DNA of 44,280 bases from Phoronis australis (lineage: Eukaryota; Phoronida; Phoronidae), in NCBI GenBank assembly GCA_002633005.1, contig NMRA01000779.1:1-44280 (forward strand), in the 5' to 3' direction. Below, piece after piece: positions 23,301-30,440 of the stretch (its first letter is position 1; each line of letters begins with the position of its first letter). Below the pieces are notes generated by a model, which searched no databases, had not been told where the DNA came from, and worked only from the letters and a program-made list of their open reading frames with translations. Made by a program: the position numbers and the translations under genes.

Positions 23301-26263
23301 AACTGAAAAATATGTTATAAATAATCAATGAACCTTATTTTTCTAAAAATGACTTGATAAAAGGTTGCCTTCACGTTTAATATTCTCCAGACTCAGGAAT
23401 GCTTTGTTGTTAAAATTCTCTAAACCTATAACTGCCTGAGTGATAAAACTTGGCTCTCTTTAAGCAACTTCCATTGAAGAAATTAACTTTTCATTTAGAC
23501 TGTTTACCACTCTAAAACATAAGTGGCAGATCACTATTGTTCGAGACAATGTTTGTTGCATCAATTGACCCGCCACATGACCCGCTGTAGCAAGCCAACG
23601 TTTAGAACTAATATTGCTCTTCCGTCACAAATCTTCTCAATTTAACCAGGGAACAAATTAAGACCAATTTCACAATGTTAAAACAAAAGTTAGTTTGAGT
23701 GAAACATGTTGTGTTTATAACTGCTCTGAGAAAGGAATTTTACTAAAAAATAATATTCTTGGACCTGTCCAAGTGAAAGATTGCCAGACAGCCTGAATTA
23801 TAAATGTTTTGTATGGTGTTTTGCTTTAATGGTTTTCGCATAATGTTTTCATTTGTTTTCATATAATGTTTTCGTATGCTTTTGTATCTTGTTAGCTGTT
23901 GTCTTTATCTGTCTCAGGCTATTCGGGCTTTGAAAGAAACTGTTGAAGATTGTTGGGATCAAGATGGTGAGGCTAGACTTACAGCCATGTGTGTCGAAGA
24001 AAGGATGAGTGAGATAGCCTCACTTTGGGATATGCGCCATAAAGGTGTGTTGGCACTGTTTTATGCCACCGGTCACTTGTGTCCAGCTGTGTTGTGTTGA
24101 GCCTCAGCTTACCAGGAGTGAGGAAGGAGGTGTAGAGCTTTCGTTGTTAACTCTTAGCTGACCATCATTAAAGTGCCAGTTGTTCTGGTACACAGTTTAT
24201 AGATTATAATGGATGTCATTATTATGAATACAACTAATCAGTAAGTTGCATTCTATGCAAGAGTCCCAATAATTTCCATGGTAGATGTAGAACACTTAAG
24301 GGATTCTAGCATCTGCCCTTCTACAAGAAGAGGCAGTGCGGCCTAGTGTGATAGGTGCCCGATTTCTTTACTCGAGGTCGTGGGTTCGAGTCCCACTGGG
24401 CCACACTGCTAGACCCTTGAGTCAGGTTTTTAGCTTAAATATGATGTGCACTGATTTCACCACAACCATAACACTTATATGTATTACTCCAGATGTGCAT
24501 ATAATAATAATTAACATTTTTCATTTCTCATGACAGGTGTCACTCCCACTGCAATTAACCACACAATGAGTCAGCCAACTGTGACCACAGATGTTGTCAT
24601 ATCAACTACTACAAACACCATTGAGGAGCCTGAGAGAATGGTGCCCTTGTGTCGAAGTATGAGCGACAGTGACGGAGCTGTTTTGGGTCAATATACCCGC
24701 TTACAACCTAGGCAACGCGAAAGCTTGTCAACAGTCACCGTGGAGACCATCCTGTCACCCAGTACCGATGGCAACGATGTAGTACCAGCAGCAACCGTGA
24801 ATGCCAACAAAAAAGAGAATGTCAATCTGAAGTACGAGATGGCCCAGAAAGCAATTCAGCCGCATCAGGGGCGCAACCCTACAGTGGAGAGGAATACACA
24901 CAGGGGGAGTGAGGAGGAGTTGGCTGTGTTCGACAACACGCTGATGGATGCCAAGATGGCTGCCAAACAGCAGGCAGAGCGGGAGAGACAACGAGAGCAG
25001 TTGGTGCATGAGCAGGAGGCAGAGGAGCAAAGAGATGGGAGTCACAGGAACATGCGTGGGGCTGAGGGGGGGCTGGCTGAACCCGTCAATGTCTTCCGGA
25101 ATACGCCTATACCGTATGTACAGAACCGGGTGCACGAACCCAGTGTAGCAGTTGTGCGACCCAAGGTGTCTAATGTTCCAGGTAATGGTTCTCANCAGGG
25201 GCGCAACCCTACAGTGGAGAGGAATACACACAAGGGGAGTGAGGAGGAGTTGGCTGTGTTCGACAACACGCTGATGGACGCCAAGATGGCTGCCAAACAG
25301 CAGGCAGAGCGGGAGAGACAACGAGAGCAGTTGGTGCATGAGCAGGAGGCAGAGGAGCAAAGAGATGGGAGTCACAGGAACATGCGTGGGGCTGAGGGGG
25401 GGCTGGCTGAACCCGTCAATGTCTTCCGGAATACGCCTATACCGTATGTACAGAACCGGGTGCACGAACCCAGTGTAGCAGTTGTGCGACCCAAGGTGTC
25501 TAATGTTCCAGGTAATGGTTCTCACCATGCAGAGGAAGAGTCATGTTATGGTAAGCCACAGAACACAGACAAGAGTAAGAAACACAAGGACAAGCGGGGT
25601 ATCATGGGTATGTTGTCCAAGAACCTTAAATCATTTGGCAATCATTTTCATAGTGGCAGTTTGGATGACATGACATCGTCAGCTACTCATCACTATGATG
25701 TTGAGTCAGGAACTGGTGCAAAATGTAGTGTTGCTCCTGAAGAACGGAGACCTCTATTAACTGAGGTCTGTGTTGTGAATGGTTCCCCTGTGGTTAGACC
25801 AGCCACGTTTGCTGTCAATCACATCGCAGTAACAGGGGAGTCAAAGTTAGGAATAGCTGAAGTAGGCGTGGCTAAGCTACAGCCCGCCCACCAGCCTGAT
25901 AGTTTGCCATTCAGGGTCAAAGAGCGCAATAACAGGGCTCAGAGTGAAACTGATCTCAGCCCGTCTGGTGCTGAGAAAGCTGTACGTCCAAATTCGCTTC
26001 GTCTAAGGGGACATAACTACCGTTCTGATCCTCAGCTAAATCGCAGTGACCAGAATTCAATGCAGTGTCAAGAGAGAGGTCAGCGTGGACAGAAAGCAGT
26101 TCAGAATCGTGGTGTGCGAAGACTGCCTGTCCATGGCTCATCACTGTCTGTGGAGTCAAACTCTAATAATGGACTCAACCGGAACAGGGGAGGACAGCAT
26201 GCTAACAGCAACTCACATGGAACCGAAATGAACCTGTTGAATGTTACTGAGCCCGCCTTTTGA
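2120..26263 (+). CDS. BMPR2: BMP type II receptor-like serine/threonine kinase (BMPR2/Wit type), lacking first exon
   Basis: Type II receptor of the BMP branch of TGF-beta signalling: a single-pass membrane protein that binds ligand and phosphorylates type I receptors. Nine exons with compatible phases join into one frame of 1083 residues after a split first codon. Order: ten-cysteine ligand-binding domain (first two exons), transmembrane helix, kinase domain, and a tail of about 575 residues encoded by the last exon. The long tail, the kinase motif [14 protein letters not shown] and the end-of-kinase motif [14 protein letters not shown] are marks of BMPR2/Wit rather than activin type II receptors. 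Several exon phases, and the 148-nt length of the [10 protein letters not shown] exon, match human BMPR2 as I know it. Oddities: Ser for the first glycine of the P-loop, DMG for DFG, a duplicated splice acceptor before exon 19370-19698, and a tail duplication around an N. Signal peptide and promoter were not found. Confidence 0.95.
2321..2800 (+). repeat. Minisatellite built from the splice donor, unit about 28-30 bp
   Basis: Begins exactly at the donor of the upstream exon. Each unit reads roughly GTGAGTTGTGTTGATCTGTC followed by ACAACAGA. About a dozen copies keep GTGAGTT, a near-consensus 5' splice site; others are degraded (ATGAGTT, GTGAGCT). Confidence 0.88.
2801..4880. other. Intron sequence without recognised gene
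   Basis: Contains a TCATC/TTGGTCATC microsatellite near 3790-3870 and two AAGATGGCGGA-type segments (3078, 3395), but no recognisable coding domain on either strand. Confidence 0.5.
3728..4060. repeat. Tandem duplication of about 170 bp
   Basis: ACTGTAGCCT(G/A)TTTCTTACT followed by GTTCGTCATATGAATGTTAT occurs at about 3730 and again at about 3900, each followed by TTGTTCATCAT and an ATC-rich microsatellite. The second copy is diverged. Confidence 0.7.
4881..5308. repeat. 40-bp minisatellite with an N at 5168
   Basis: About ten to eleven copies of a 40-bp unit starting GGTTGTCCTATTGTTTGTTC and ending ATGTATGACCTGTATTCAGT. The unit containing N at 5168 is shortened, indicating an unresolved assembly junction inside the array. 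Confidence 0.95.
5309..5985. other. Intron sequence, nothing recognised
   Basis: No repeat, RNA or coding motif identified apart from the start of the USP relic at the right edge. Confidence 0.4.
5986..6405 (+). pseudogene. Relic of a ubiquitin-specific protease (USP) catalytic domain
   Basis: The frame open from 5986 to the stop at 6405 carries two USP signature boxes: the Cys box [18 protein letters not shown] (6067-6120) with the nucleophile cysteine, and [15 protein letters not shown] about 60 residues later. The His box and the rest of the fold are absent; translation stops shortly after the QQDAHEF box. No ATG lies upstream in this frame, whereas an ATG at 5951 opens a different frame that runs into the Cys box out of register, consistent with a frameshift. 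It lies in a receptor intron on the same strand. Likely a retrocopy or a piece of a gene captured by a transposon. A working gene is unlikely at this length. Confidence 0.75.
6406..7461. other. Intron sequence, nothing recognised
   Basis: Short open frames on the minus strand (6455-6759) have no recognisable motif. No repeats or RNA genes seen. Confidence 0.4.
7462..7795. repeat. 41-bp minisatellite
   Basis: About eight copies of a unit reading AAGCAGGTCGTTGGCCAATC then AAACATGTCGCAAGTACTGC plus T. Some copies are truncated (near 7550). CCAAT-box-like GGCCAATCA recurs in most units. Confidence 0.9.
7905..9118. repeat. 27-bp satellite array, about 45 units, with higher-order variants
   Basis: Unit TAACATTACTGCTAACCGAC plus AGTTCTG. 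As 27 is divisible by three, frames stay open along the whole array on both strands: minus reads NVTELSVSS repeats, plus reads LLTDSSVTL repeats. A variant pair (TTAGTGC then TAACTGACAGCTGTG) recurs at 7991, 8288, 8423, 8639, 8855 and 9044, every spacing an exact multiple of 27. I treat the open frames as a consequence of the repeat length, not as genes. Confidence 0.97.
9119..10240. other. Intron sequence with a possible LTR-like segment on the minus strand
   Basis: Between about 9380 and 9520, the minus strand shows a TATA-like GTATATATACCCGTATATAG followed by AATAAA and a short run ending in ACACACAACA, an arrangement seen in retrotransposon LTRs. No matching second LTR, primer-binding site or polymerase frame is visible, so this is only a weak suggestion. 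Nothing else recognised. Confidence 0.25.
10241..10432. repeat. 64-bp tandem repeat, three copies
   Basis: Units start with GGTTATTGAGAGACACAAGC at 10241, 10305 and 10369. The first two end in GAGGGGAGGAGTGTGGTG; the third diverges at its end. Confidence 0.9.
10650..10747. repeat. 14-bp tandem repeat, seven copies
   Basis: Seven copies of GAACGACACTTTTT with occasional GAATG and GAACGG variants. Confidence 0.92.
10910..11077 (+). CDS. BMPR2: Receptor exon: second half of ligand-binding domain
   Basis: This exon has no internal start codon and is visible only by splicing. Acceptor TTTTGTTGTAG precedes 10910 and donor G|GTAAGA follows 11077; both ends are phase 1, so it joins the 2120-2320 exon through a split GAC codon. 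The translation has [13 protein letters not shown], then [20 protein letters not shown], matching the type II receptor pattern CCCSTDLCNVNFT. With the upstream exon it brings the ectodomain to ten cysteines. Two sequons (NFT, NAS) precede a Thr/Pro-rich juxtamembrane stretch ([10 protein letters not shown]). Confidence 0.93.
11078..12637. other. Intron sequence, nothing recognised
   Basis: AT-rich intron with no domain, RNA gene or clear repeat seen on either strand. Confidence 0.4.
13430..13742 (-). pseudogene. Decayed THAP zinc-finger domain
   Basis: Read on the minus strand from the ATG complementary to 13740-13742, the product starts [16 protein letters not shown], the CxVPxC half of a THAP zinc finger. 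A 2-nt deletion relative to the other copy then shifts the frame. Later frames keep [19 protein letters not shown] and [18 protein letters not shown], the WL helix and the C-x2-H half. It is the transposase DNA-binding region of the enclosing element, inactivated by frameshifts. Confidence 0.8.
13943..14024. repeat. 12-bp repeat expanded inside the transposon TIR
   Basis: Six to seven copies of GATGATGTCTGG. The sister element at 21723 has this TIR motif (ATTATCCCAGACAT on the opposite strand) as a single copy, so the array grew within the TIR after insertion. Confidence 0.9.
14302..14530 (+). CDS. BMPR2: Receptor exon: transmembrane segment and start of kinase
   Basis: Acceptor GATTTTTTAG precedes 14302 (phase 1) and donor AAG|GTTTGT follows 14530 (phase 2). 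The translation has a polar stretch ([11 protein letters not shown]), a hydrophobic helix ([20 protein letters not shown]), a basic stop-transfer [13 protein letters not shown], a juxtamembrane acidic run and then [13 protein letters not shown]. The last part aligns with DNLKLLELIGRGR of BMPR2, making Ser the counterpart of the first P-loop glycine. One exon here covers what human BMPR2 splits over two. Confidence 0.93.
14918..15345. repeat. Subterminal degenerate repeats of the 4.4-kb element
   Basis: About six diverged units of roughly 60-85 bp sharing GCGCTTTCTCAATA, TGCGCTGTCGACGCACAAAG and CGTTCCCGACAAG. They sit just inside the left TIR, where transposase-binding repeats often lie. Confidence 0.65.
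15992..16050. repeat. 59-nt near-perfect palindrome
   Basis: 29-bp arms with a single mismatch (16011 G opposite 16031 G) and a one-base centre at 16021. The outer part GATTATCAGAAAATGTTAA pairs with its reverse complement ending at 16050. Confidence 0.92.
18178..18677. mobile_element. 500-bp hAT-like non-autonomous element nested in the 4.4-kb element
   Basis: Starts CAGGGCTTGGAAT and ends ATTCCAAGCCCTG (13-bp perfect TIR), flanked by direct CTACGG at 18172-18177 and 18678-18683. The interior has repeated TTTCCGCG motifs near both ends. Open frames inside carry no recognisable domain. TIRs starting CAGGG are common in hAT elements, though the 6-bp duplication is shorter than the usual eight. 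Confidence 0.85.
19077..19140. repeat. 27-bp tandem repeat split by the 4.4-kb insertion
   Basis: Units GTAAGGTGTCCCCTAGACTC plus AATGAAT. The left part of the same array lies at about 14602-14641, before the inserted element. Confidence 0.8.
19281..19400 (+). repeat. 60-bp tandem duplication of splice acceptor plus exon start
   Basis: 19281-19340 and 19341-19400 differ at only three or four positions. Each contains TGTATATTTTGTTCAG and then exon sequence ATATGGCGAGGTTTGGAAAG. Both acceptors (exon start 19310 or 19370) keep the frame; the upstream one would add 20 residues that repeat the P-loop. Confidence 0.95.
19370..19698 (+). CDS. BMPR2: Receptor exon: kinase N-lobe
   Basis: Acceptor TTTTGTTCAG precedes 19370 (entry phase 2) and donor GAG|GTATGT follows 19698 (phase 1). 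The product starts [20 protein letters not shown] with the catalytic lysine in VAVKVF, followed by the alpha-C region ([16 protein letters not shown]), the hinge ([18 protein letters not shown]) and alpha-E (GLSYLHTDL). I chose the downstream of two duplicated acceptors because it gives the normal kinase spacing. The alternative start at 19310 inserts 20 residues between two P-loop copies. Confidence 0.93.
19699..20297. other. Intron, nothing recognised
   Basis: AT-rich intron between kinase exons, with a normal donor and a GTTGCAG acceptor. No other features seen. Confidence 0.6.
20298..20467 (+). CDS. BMPR2: Receptor exon: catalytic loop and activation segment start
   Basis: Acceptor CTCGTTGCAG precedes 20298 (phase 1) and donor GAT|GTAGGT follows 20467 (phase 0). 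The translation includes [19 protein letters not shown], with catalytic Asp and Asn in HRDFNTRN. It continues [15 protein letters not shown], where the DFG phenylalanine is replaced by Met; the metal-binding Asp is kept. The exon ends just before [10 protein letters not shown], as in human BMPR2. Confidence 0.95.
20668..20815 (+). CDS. BMPR2: Receptor exon: APE motif and kinase C-lobe
   Basis: Acceptor TTTTGCTTCAG precedes 20668 (phase 0) and donor CCAG|GTCAGA follows 20815 (phase 1). The product [20 protein letters not shown] continues [29 protein letters not shown] is characteristic of the BMPR2/Wit group. Length is 148 nt, the same as the corresponding human exon. Confidence 0.96.
20986..21200. 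repeat. 25-bp minisatellite ending at an assembly gap
   Basis: Eight to nine copies of CGTGAGGTAACCATCAGATC plus TCTGA, running directly into a run of Ns, so the real array is probably longer. Each unit includes GAG|GTAACC, resembling a 5' splice site. Confidence 0.93.
21201..21242. other. Assembly gap (42 N)
   Basis: Run of N at the right end of the 25-bp minisatellite; its true length is unknown. Confidence 0.99.
21281..21435 (+). CDS. BMPR2: Receptor exon: kinase C-lobe
   Basis: Acceptor TTCTCTCCAG precedes 21281 (phase 1) and donor CAG|GTTGGT follows 21435 (phase 0). The product contains [20 protein letters not shown], then [17 protein letters not shown], matching VPEYQMAFQTEVGNHPT...KQRPKFP of BMPR2. 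The exon starts only 38 bp after the assembly gap. Confidence 0.95.
21723..23376 (+). mobile_element. THAP-bearing Kolobok-like DNA transposon, younger copy
   Basis: Flanked by TTAA on both sides (21719-21722, 23377-23380). Terminal AGGTGAAGGCAACC and the reverse complement of the right end ACGTGAAGGCAACC match at 13 of 14 positions, and similarity between ends continues for more than 150 bp, e.g. AGTGACGTTTAG...GAGTCAAGAAT on both sides. TTAA duplication together with a THAP domain is the published combination of the Kolobok superfamily. Only the DNA-binding part of a transposase is recognisable, so the copy looks non-autonomous. It lies in a receptor intron in sense orientation. Confidence 0.88.
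21995..22342 (+). CDS. THAP-domain protein fragment of the transposon
   Basis: Reading 115 residues from ATG 21995. The THAP pattern is clear: [15 protein letters not shown] gives the CxxxxC pair, [20 protein letters not shown] the FPxD and WL elements, [14 protein letters not shown] the CxxH pair, and LKKGAIPSV the AVPT-like end. THAP domains bind DNA and serve as transposase targeting domains. The frame ends right after a Pro/Ser linker ([13 protein letters not shown]). In the sister copy homology to a downstream coding stretch continues, so this is probably truncated by mutation. No catalytic RNase H-like part is seen. Confidence 0.8.
   Translation: MPHSCCIPGCTHCRLACTLGVPLHHFPKDYTLRRTWLIREKNTALPVQATKKAVENYRVCGKHFPSSDYERDMYPELMKVPAKQCLKKGAIPSVLISDSAPSPPPRSAFLKRETL
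23377..23917. other. Intron, nothing recognised
   Basis: Sequence between the transposon and the next receptor exon; no repeats or coding motifs seen. Confidence 0.5.
23918..24044 (+). CDS. BMPR2: Receptor exon: end of kinase domain
   Basis: Acceptor ATCTGTCTCAG precedes 23918 (phase 0) and donor AAG|GTGTGT follows 24044 (phase 1). The product [20 protein letters not shown] continues [17 protein letters not shown], the conserved end of the type II receptor kinase including the subdomain XI arginine. Confidence 0.96.
24336..24405 (+). repeat. tRNA-like sequence (SINE head or tRNA pseudogene)
   Basis: T arm GTGGGTTCGAGTCCCAC is perfect and contains the B-box GGTTCGAGTCC. Upstream TAGTGTGATAGG resembles an A-box, and TGCGGCC pairs with GGCCACA at six of seven positions as an acceptor stem. 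The D and anticodon arms fold poorly (the anticodon loop would be 9 nt), so a functional tRNA is unlikely. It lies in the last receptor intron. Confidence 0.65.
24537..26263 (+). CDS. BMPR2: Receptor last exon: long cytoplasmic tail
   Basis: Acceptor TTCTCATGACAG precedes 24537 (phase 1); the stop TGA is at 26261-26263. It encodes about 575 residues of low-complexity tail, Ser/Thr-rich at first and later basic. Short similarities to the vertebrate tail are [12 protein letters not shown] (compare DEHEPLLRRE) and [12 protein letters not shown] (compare RPNSLDLS). A helical, charged segment ([20 protein letters not shown]) appears twice because 24866-25194 is repeated at 25196-25524 around an N. 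Without the second copy the tail would be about 465 residues, still in frame. In the family the tail is regulatory and binds cytoskeletal partners. Confidence 0.93.
24866..25524. repeat. 329-bp direct duplication separated by a single N
   Basis: 24866-25194 and 25196-25524 differ at about two positions (caggggg/caagggg and gatgcc/gacgcc). The N at 25195 makes the offset 330, so the frame is kept. The arrangement fits two overlapping allelic contigs joined without merging. Confidence 0.93.
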
Positions 26264-27524
26264 TTGGCTGATTTTAGAAGGAAAGCAAACATGAAAGCAA
26301 TTGTTTTAGTGAAGTAGTTATTAATATGCATTTAGTGATGTTAGTTGGGCTGTGGGTCTTCTTTAAACGCGCATTGAAAGCATTTGGTATAATTGTGATA
26401 CACCGATTGTAATGGCTTGTGATAATTGAACCATGTGAAGTTTCCCAGTGATTATGACTTTGTAAACTGGCATTCTTCCCAATGACCTTGACACTAGAAC
26501 ACACATGTCATGAAATGGTCTTAGTTGACCCTTTGTGTCTGTAGGTTCAACTATACTTCCACTTTGCTCTTAAGTATTGCATTTTTTTAGTTCTGGCTAG
26601 TGTGTCTCAGATGACCAACAAGTGTGTGGTGAGGCATATCACCCTGGAGGTAGAGACATGTCACCCTGCAGGTAGACGTCTTACTGCCGGTCACCGTTGA
26701 ATAGCTAAGGAATAGTTCGTCAAAATGTTAAGTGAACTCAGTTGAATCAGTGCTAATCTGTTAATCATTGCATCAGGTGTATGTTAGCCACAGCTACATG
26801 GACAGTACTCTGTGTAGACACCTCTTTACAGTACTTAGTCTGAGCTGTTTGTTGACAGTTCAGACTTAAATGAATGTCTTACCTGTCGCAGGACACAGTT
26901 CTGGCACACAGTGAATATTGACATTTTTACAATTAGGAGTTTGCTCAATATCAATCGTCAACGCGACCTGTTGGCTGGATATATTTTCATTGGTTGGTAT
27001 CATTCTACTTTAGATCACAGGTATCCCACAATGCATTGCAATGTGATAAATCTGTCTTGTAGTGTCAATAGGGGTGTTTTAAATAGGTTAGAAACTGGTT
27101 CTTAACAATTTTTCGAACATGTTGTCTTGAAGTTGATGGGATATAGTGCGCTATGCTTTGTTTCTCAACTTCAAGTATATTATGATTCTGTAAGTCTAGA
27201 CTGGTTTGCACAGGATGTAACTGGTGACACCTTTGGTGCTTTTTGGTTAGCAGTGTATGTCCAGTGTTCATTTTAACTATGTTGTAGATGAATGTTAGAA
27301 TTTAATGTGTAAGTTTCAAAAATCTGTTGACACTGTTAGTATCAGTGTATGTTGATAGGTGGTGTTACTGAATGGTGCCAAATGTACACTTAATGGTTTT
27401 AAATGATTCTTCCCATGATGGTGTCCTTTGTGTAACAGTTAGTATTGATTGAATGCTACAGGTGGCGCTAAGTACGTGATTGTACCTGGTGTGATCTGGT
27501 GTAGCACGTTCATGCATCTTGTGT
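26264..27524. other. Presumed receptor 3'UTR and intergenic sequence
   Basis: Starts at the receptor stop. No clear AATAAA was seen in this stretch; the first good one downstream is AATAAA at 28843-28848, which may be too far to belong to this gene. No coding motif recognised. Confidence 0.45.
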
Positions 27525-27704
27525 GTTCTGTTGGAGGTACACAGTGGTAAATCTGGTTACCATGCCAGGGTTCTGTTGGAGGTACAGAGTGGTAAATCTG
27601 GTTACCATTCGAGGGTTCTGTTGGAGGTACACAGTGGTAAATCTGGTTACCATGCCAGGGTTCTGTTGGAGGTACAGAGTGGTAAATCTGGTTATCATTC
27701 GAGG
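27525..27704. repeat. 45-bp tandem repeat in an A-B-A-B order
   Basis: Four units beginning GTTCTGTTGGAGGTAC at 27525, 27570, 27615 and 27660. Units alternate between ACAGTGG...CCATGCCAGG and AGAGTGG...CATTCGAGG, giving a 90-bp higher-order unit. Confidence 0.93.
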
Positions 27705-27912
27705 GTTCTGTAGATGCGAGAAAATTGCGAAAACAAGTGGCCACGGAAGACTTCGTAAAACCTCTCCATGTTTTACAAGCAAAGCATGTGGTCACGCTTG
27801 CTTNCATTCGAGGGTTCTGTAGATGCGAGAACATTGCGAAAACAAGTGGCCACGGAAGACTTTGTAAAACCTCTCCATGTTTTACAAGCAGAGCATGTGG
27901 TCACGCTTGCTT
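27696..27912. repeat. 108-bp direct duplication around a single N
   Basis: 27696-27803 and 27805-27912 are near-identical (about three differences, e.g. GAGAAAATTG/GAGAACATTG), separated by N at 27804. Same pattern as the N at 25195. Confidence 0.93.
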
Positions 27913-28741
27913 CCTTCGTGAAGTTCCAGCATTTCCAGAACTCGGCCATCTCGTTACTGAGCCCTCCTTCATTGAGAGGTCAAAGTTGAAAACTAAATGT
28001 TGACGAAGTTGGGAACCAGTTTCCACAGTTGTGTAGTTAGTAGAAGATTTGGCAATGAATCTGCAATTGGGGGTATTAATTATCATATTATTGCCACTTT
28101 CCCAACTGGGTGACTGCTGCCTTCCCTAGTCAGATGAGCCATGGGCGGGGTAGATGGACATCGTGGCCAGGAAGTCGCGGCTTGATCTATATGTAGTTTT
28201 TCCATACATCCTGTATGCATGTTAGGCACAGACCAATTAATAACTATCCATACCTTTGCCACTGTCTATATTTGACAGGCATCGCAACAAAACCACAAAT
28301 CACGCTGGAGCTGCCTGCTTGCAGGCGCGTGCGTTGGTAGCTACAGCTCACGTGGCGGTCAAGCCAATACAGATAAAAAAGTGTCAATTTTATCACAATT
28401 TTCCATGGAAATTCTTCTCATCGAAGGTTTCCATTTTCATCGTTATCCGGTCATATCTTTTATCGCTAAACAGTCTTATCTGAGTTTTTAAACTTATACT
28501 TCTATACAGTACCGAGAACTGATGTTTTCATATGATACTGAGAACATTGGATGGAGTTTTGTTTTTAGTAAAGCTCTGTTCACTTCATGAACACTACTCA
28601 ATATTTGGTGCGCGATTGTCTCTGTATCGTTTAACCATGCATGCTGTAATTGCCGAATATATGGCTATTATGTAACATGTAGCTGGTCAGTGTCATATGT
28701 TAACTGCTCTGCACTCTTCACATATTGTGCTTCTTCATCAT

Positions 28742-28823
28742 TATATTTGTACCGTAGTTTCCTTGTGCCTGTGTTGTACTCGTATATTTGTACCGTAGTT
28801 TCATTGTGCCTGTGTTTAACACC
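28742..28823. repeat. 41-bp tandem duplication
   Basis: TATATTTGTACCGTAGTTTC followed by TTGTGCCTGTGTT occurs at 28742 and 28783. Confidence 0.85.
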
Positions 28824-29570
28824 ATATGTTTTTATTGTCTGCAATAAAATTGCATCGTACGTACTTCACTGCTCTATCAGATGTCATCAAACGATTTAGG
28901 CCAAAAAGCGCAAATAGTTCCGAGCAATTGGAGTACTACCTGTATGTTTATTTGGATTGGATAGGATACGATCATGTAGTAAACAGTAATCACTTGGCAG
29001 GGCTGTAACGGGGATTTTTCCGCCAGGAGGCGCACGGCTCCTTGACGTGCCCCTCAGACGGCGGGCGGGGTTTTGTAGGCTACGTTTCATTGGAAAGGGT
29101 GCCTTACTGAACTTAGACCAGCTTTTGAATCGGATAGAAAAGCCGGACCTGTTGCAACAGAATTATACAGAAGGATTTTAGTAAATTGTCCAGGTACTTG
29201 AATAGCATGTTCAGTACCGGTGATGAAGTGTCGTAGACAGTTTTAACCCCCCACGAACTAGTGTTATGGGAATTAGATATCTGATCCGTTTTAAACGTGC
29301 TTATTCTGTTAATGGTTGATGTGTCTTTCCCACTCTTAACGGGGTCCAAATTTCTCTGAGCAGCTTGCTAGGTTTGTGTCACGTACGGGCGGGCGTAGAC
29401 TGTAGTTCCATATGGCAGACACAACAAACTTTTCTGGCTGATGATTGGTCATCATCACGCCTAGCAAGGCAAGGAAGGCTGCCTCCCTGGCAACCAGATG
29501 CATGTGTAGACTAGACTAGTTTCCGTTAATTAACGGCAGCACATTTATTACTTCGTACTGTCACGGTCCG

Positions 29571-29628
29571 CCTGAGAGAGAGAGGGAGGGAGGGAGAGCG
29601 GAGAGAGAGAGAGAGGAGAGAGAGGGGG
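29571..29628. repeat. GA-rich microsatellite
   Basis: Purine-only tract of GAGA and GGGA units. Confidence 0.9.
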
Positions 29629-30440
29629 TCTTCTTCAGGCTCATTCACTACACGGAAGTCCCTGTTACAGGAAATTATTGGTGTTCACAAAAACATCGAT
29701 GCCTCTCACAGTGCAGGGACCGCTGGTCCTCATGTGATAAGACAACGGACAAGCAATATTGTACCATAGTGAATTAGTGAAGGAACTCCATTATAGCAGA
29801 GTGGATAATTTTACAGAAAATCAGTACGCTTAATGTCTCGTGTTTTGAGTCAAACCAGGACCACCAGAACGACGACTGGGCGGGTTACGTAGGCAGTCGC
29901 CAAGGCGTAGTATAGTTGTCTGGCAAATTTTTATCCATTTTCCATTTGCGTAGGCTTGAAAAATAATATCGCCTATGGACATTATAACAACAGATACATG
30001 AATTTACGAGTATGAAGCACTGACGTCATTCTGGTGTCAAATTCATCATCCCGGTTTGCCAACCGAACCGAGCGATCCCTCTGAGTGAAGGAAACGTGCA
30101 TCTGAATTGGCCTACCACGTCTGCACCTGCTGCTGTAAGTCCTGTCAACCAAGTTTTACCACTCACTGTAGTTACAGTACGTTATCAAATTGTGCGTCAT
30201 GCAGTGTGTAGTAATTCCGGCTTCGCCTAATTCAGACGACAGGTTCTAGCCAGTTAAAGAGGCGATCACCAAACACCGTTTTGATGATTTCGACAATCCT
30301 ATCACTTGCTATTGGCGTCAACCTTGCAACTTAAGACAGCAAGGCCGCGACTAAGATGCGTAGGTCATGCTCGCAGGTTTAATTAATAGACTTGAAAGGA
30401 GTTTTCCAATTTTTTTAGCCGAACTGTTCAGGGCTGTCAA

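Larger units (their letters stand above)
27913..30432. other. Intergenic sequence, no gene recognised
   Basis: Contains a 41-bp duplication and a GA-rich microsatellite listed separately, an AATAAA at 28843-28848, and a GC-rich piece near 29000-29070 starting CAGGGCTGTAACGGGG that may be one end of a decayed MITE. No conserved domain in any frame. Confidence 0.4.

Noticed and set aside
24336-24405. Functional tRNA gene
   Set aside because: The T arm is perfect but the anticodon loop would be nine bases and the D stem is weak; kept only as a tRNA-like sequence.
24755-25528. 257-codon frame antisense to the receptor tail
   Set aside because: Shadow of the coding strand, and it includes the duplicated segment around N 25195; no domain.
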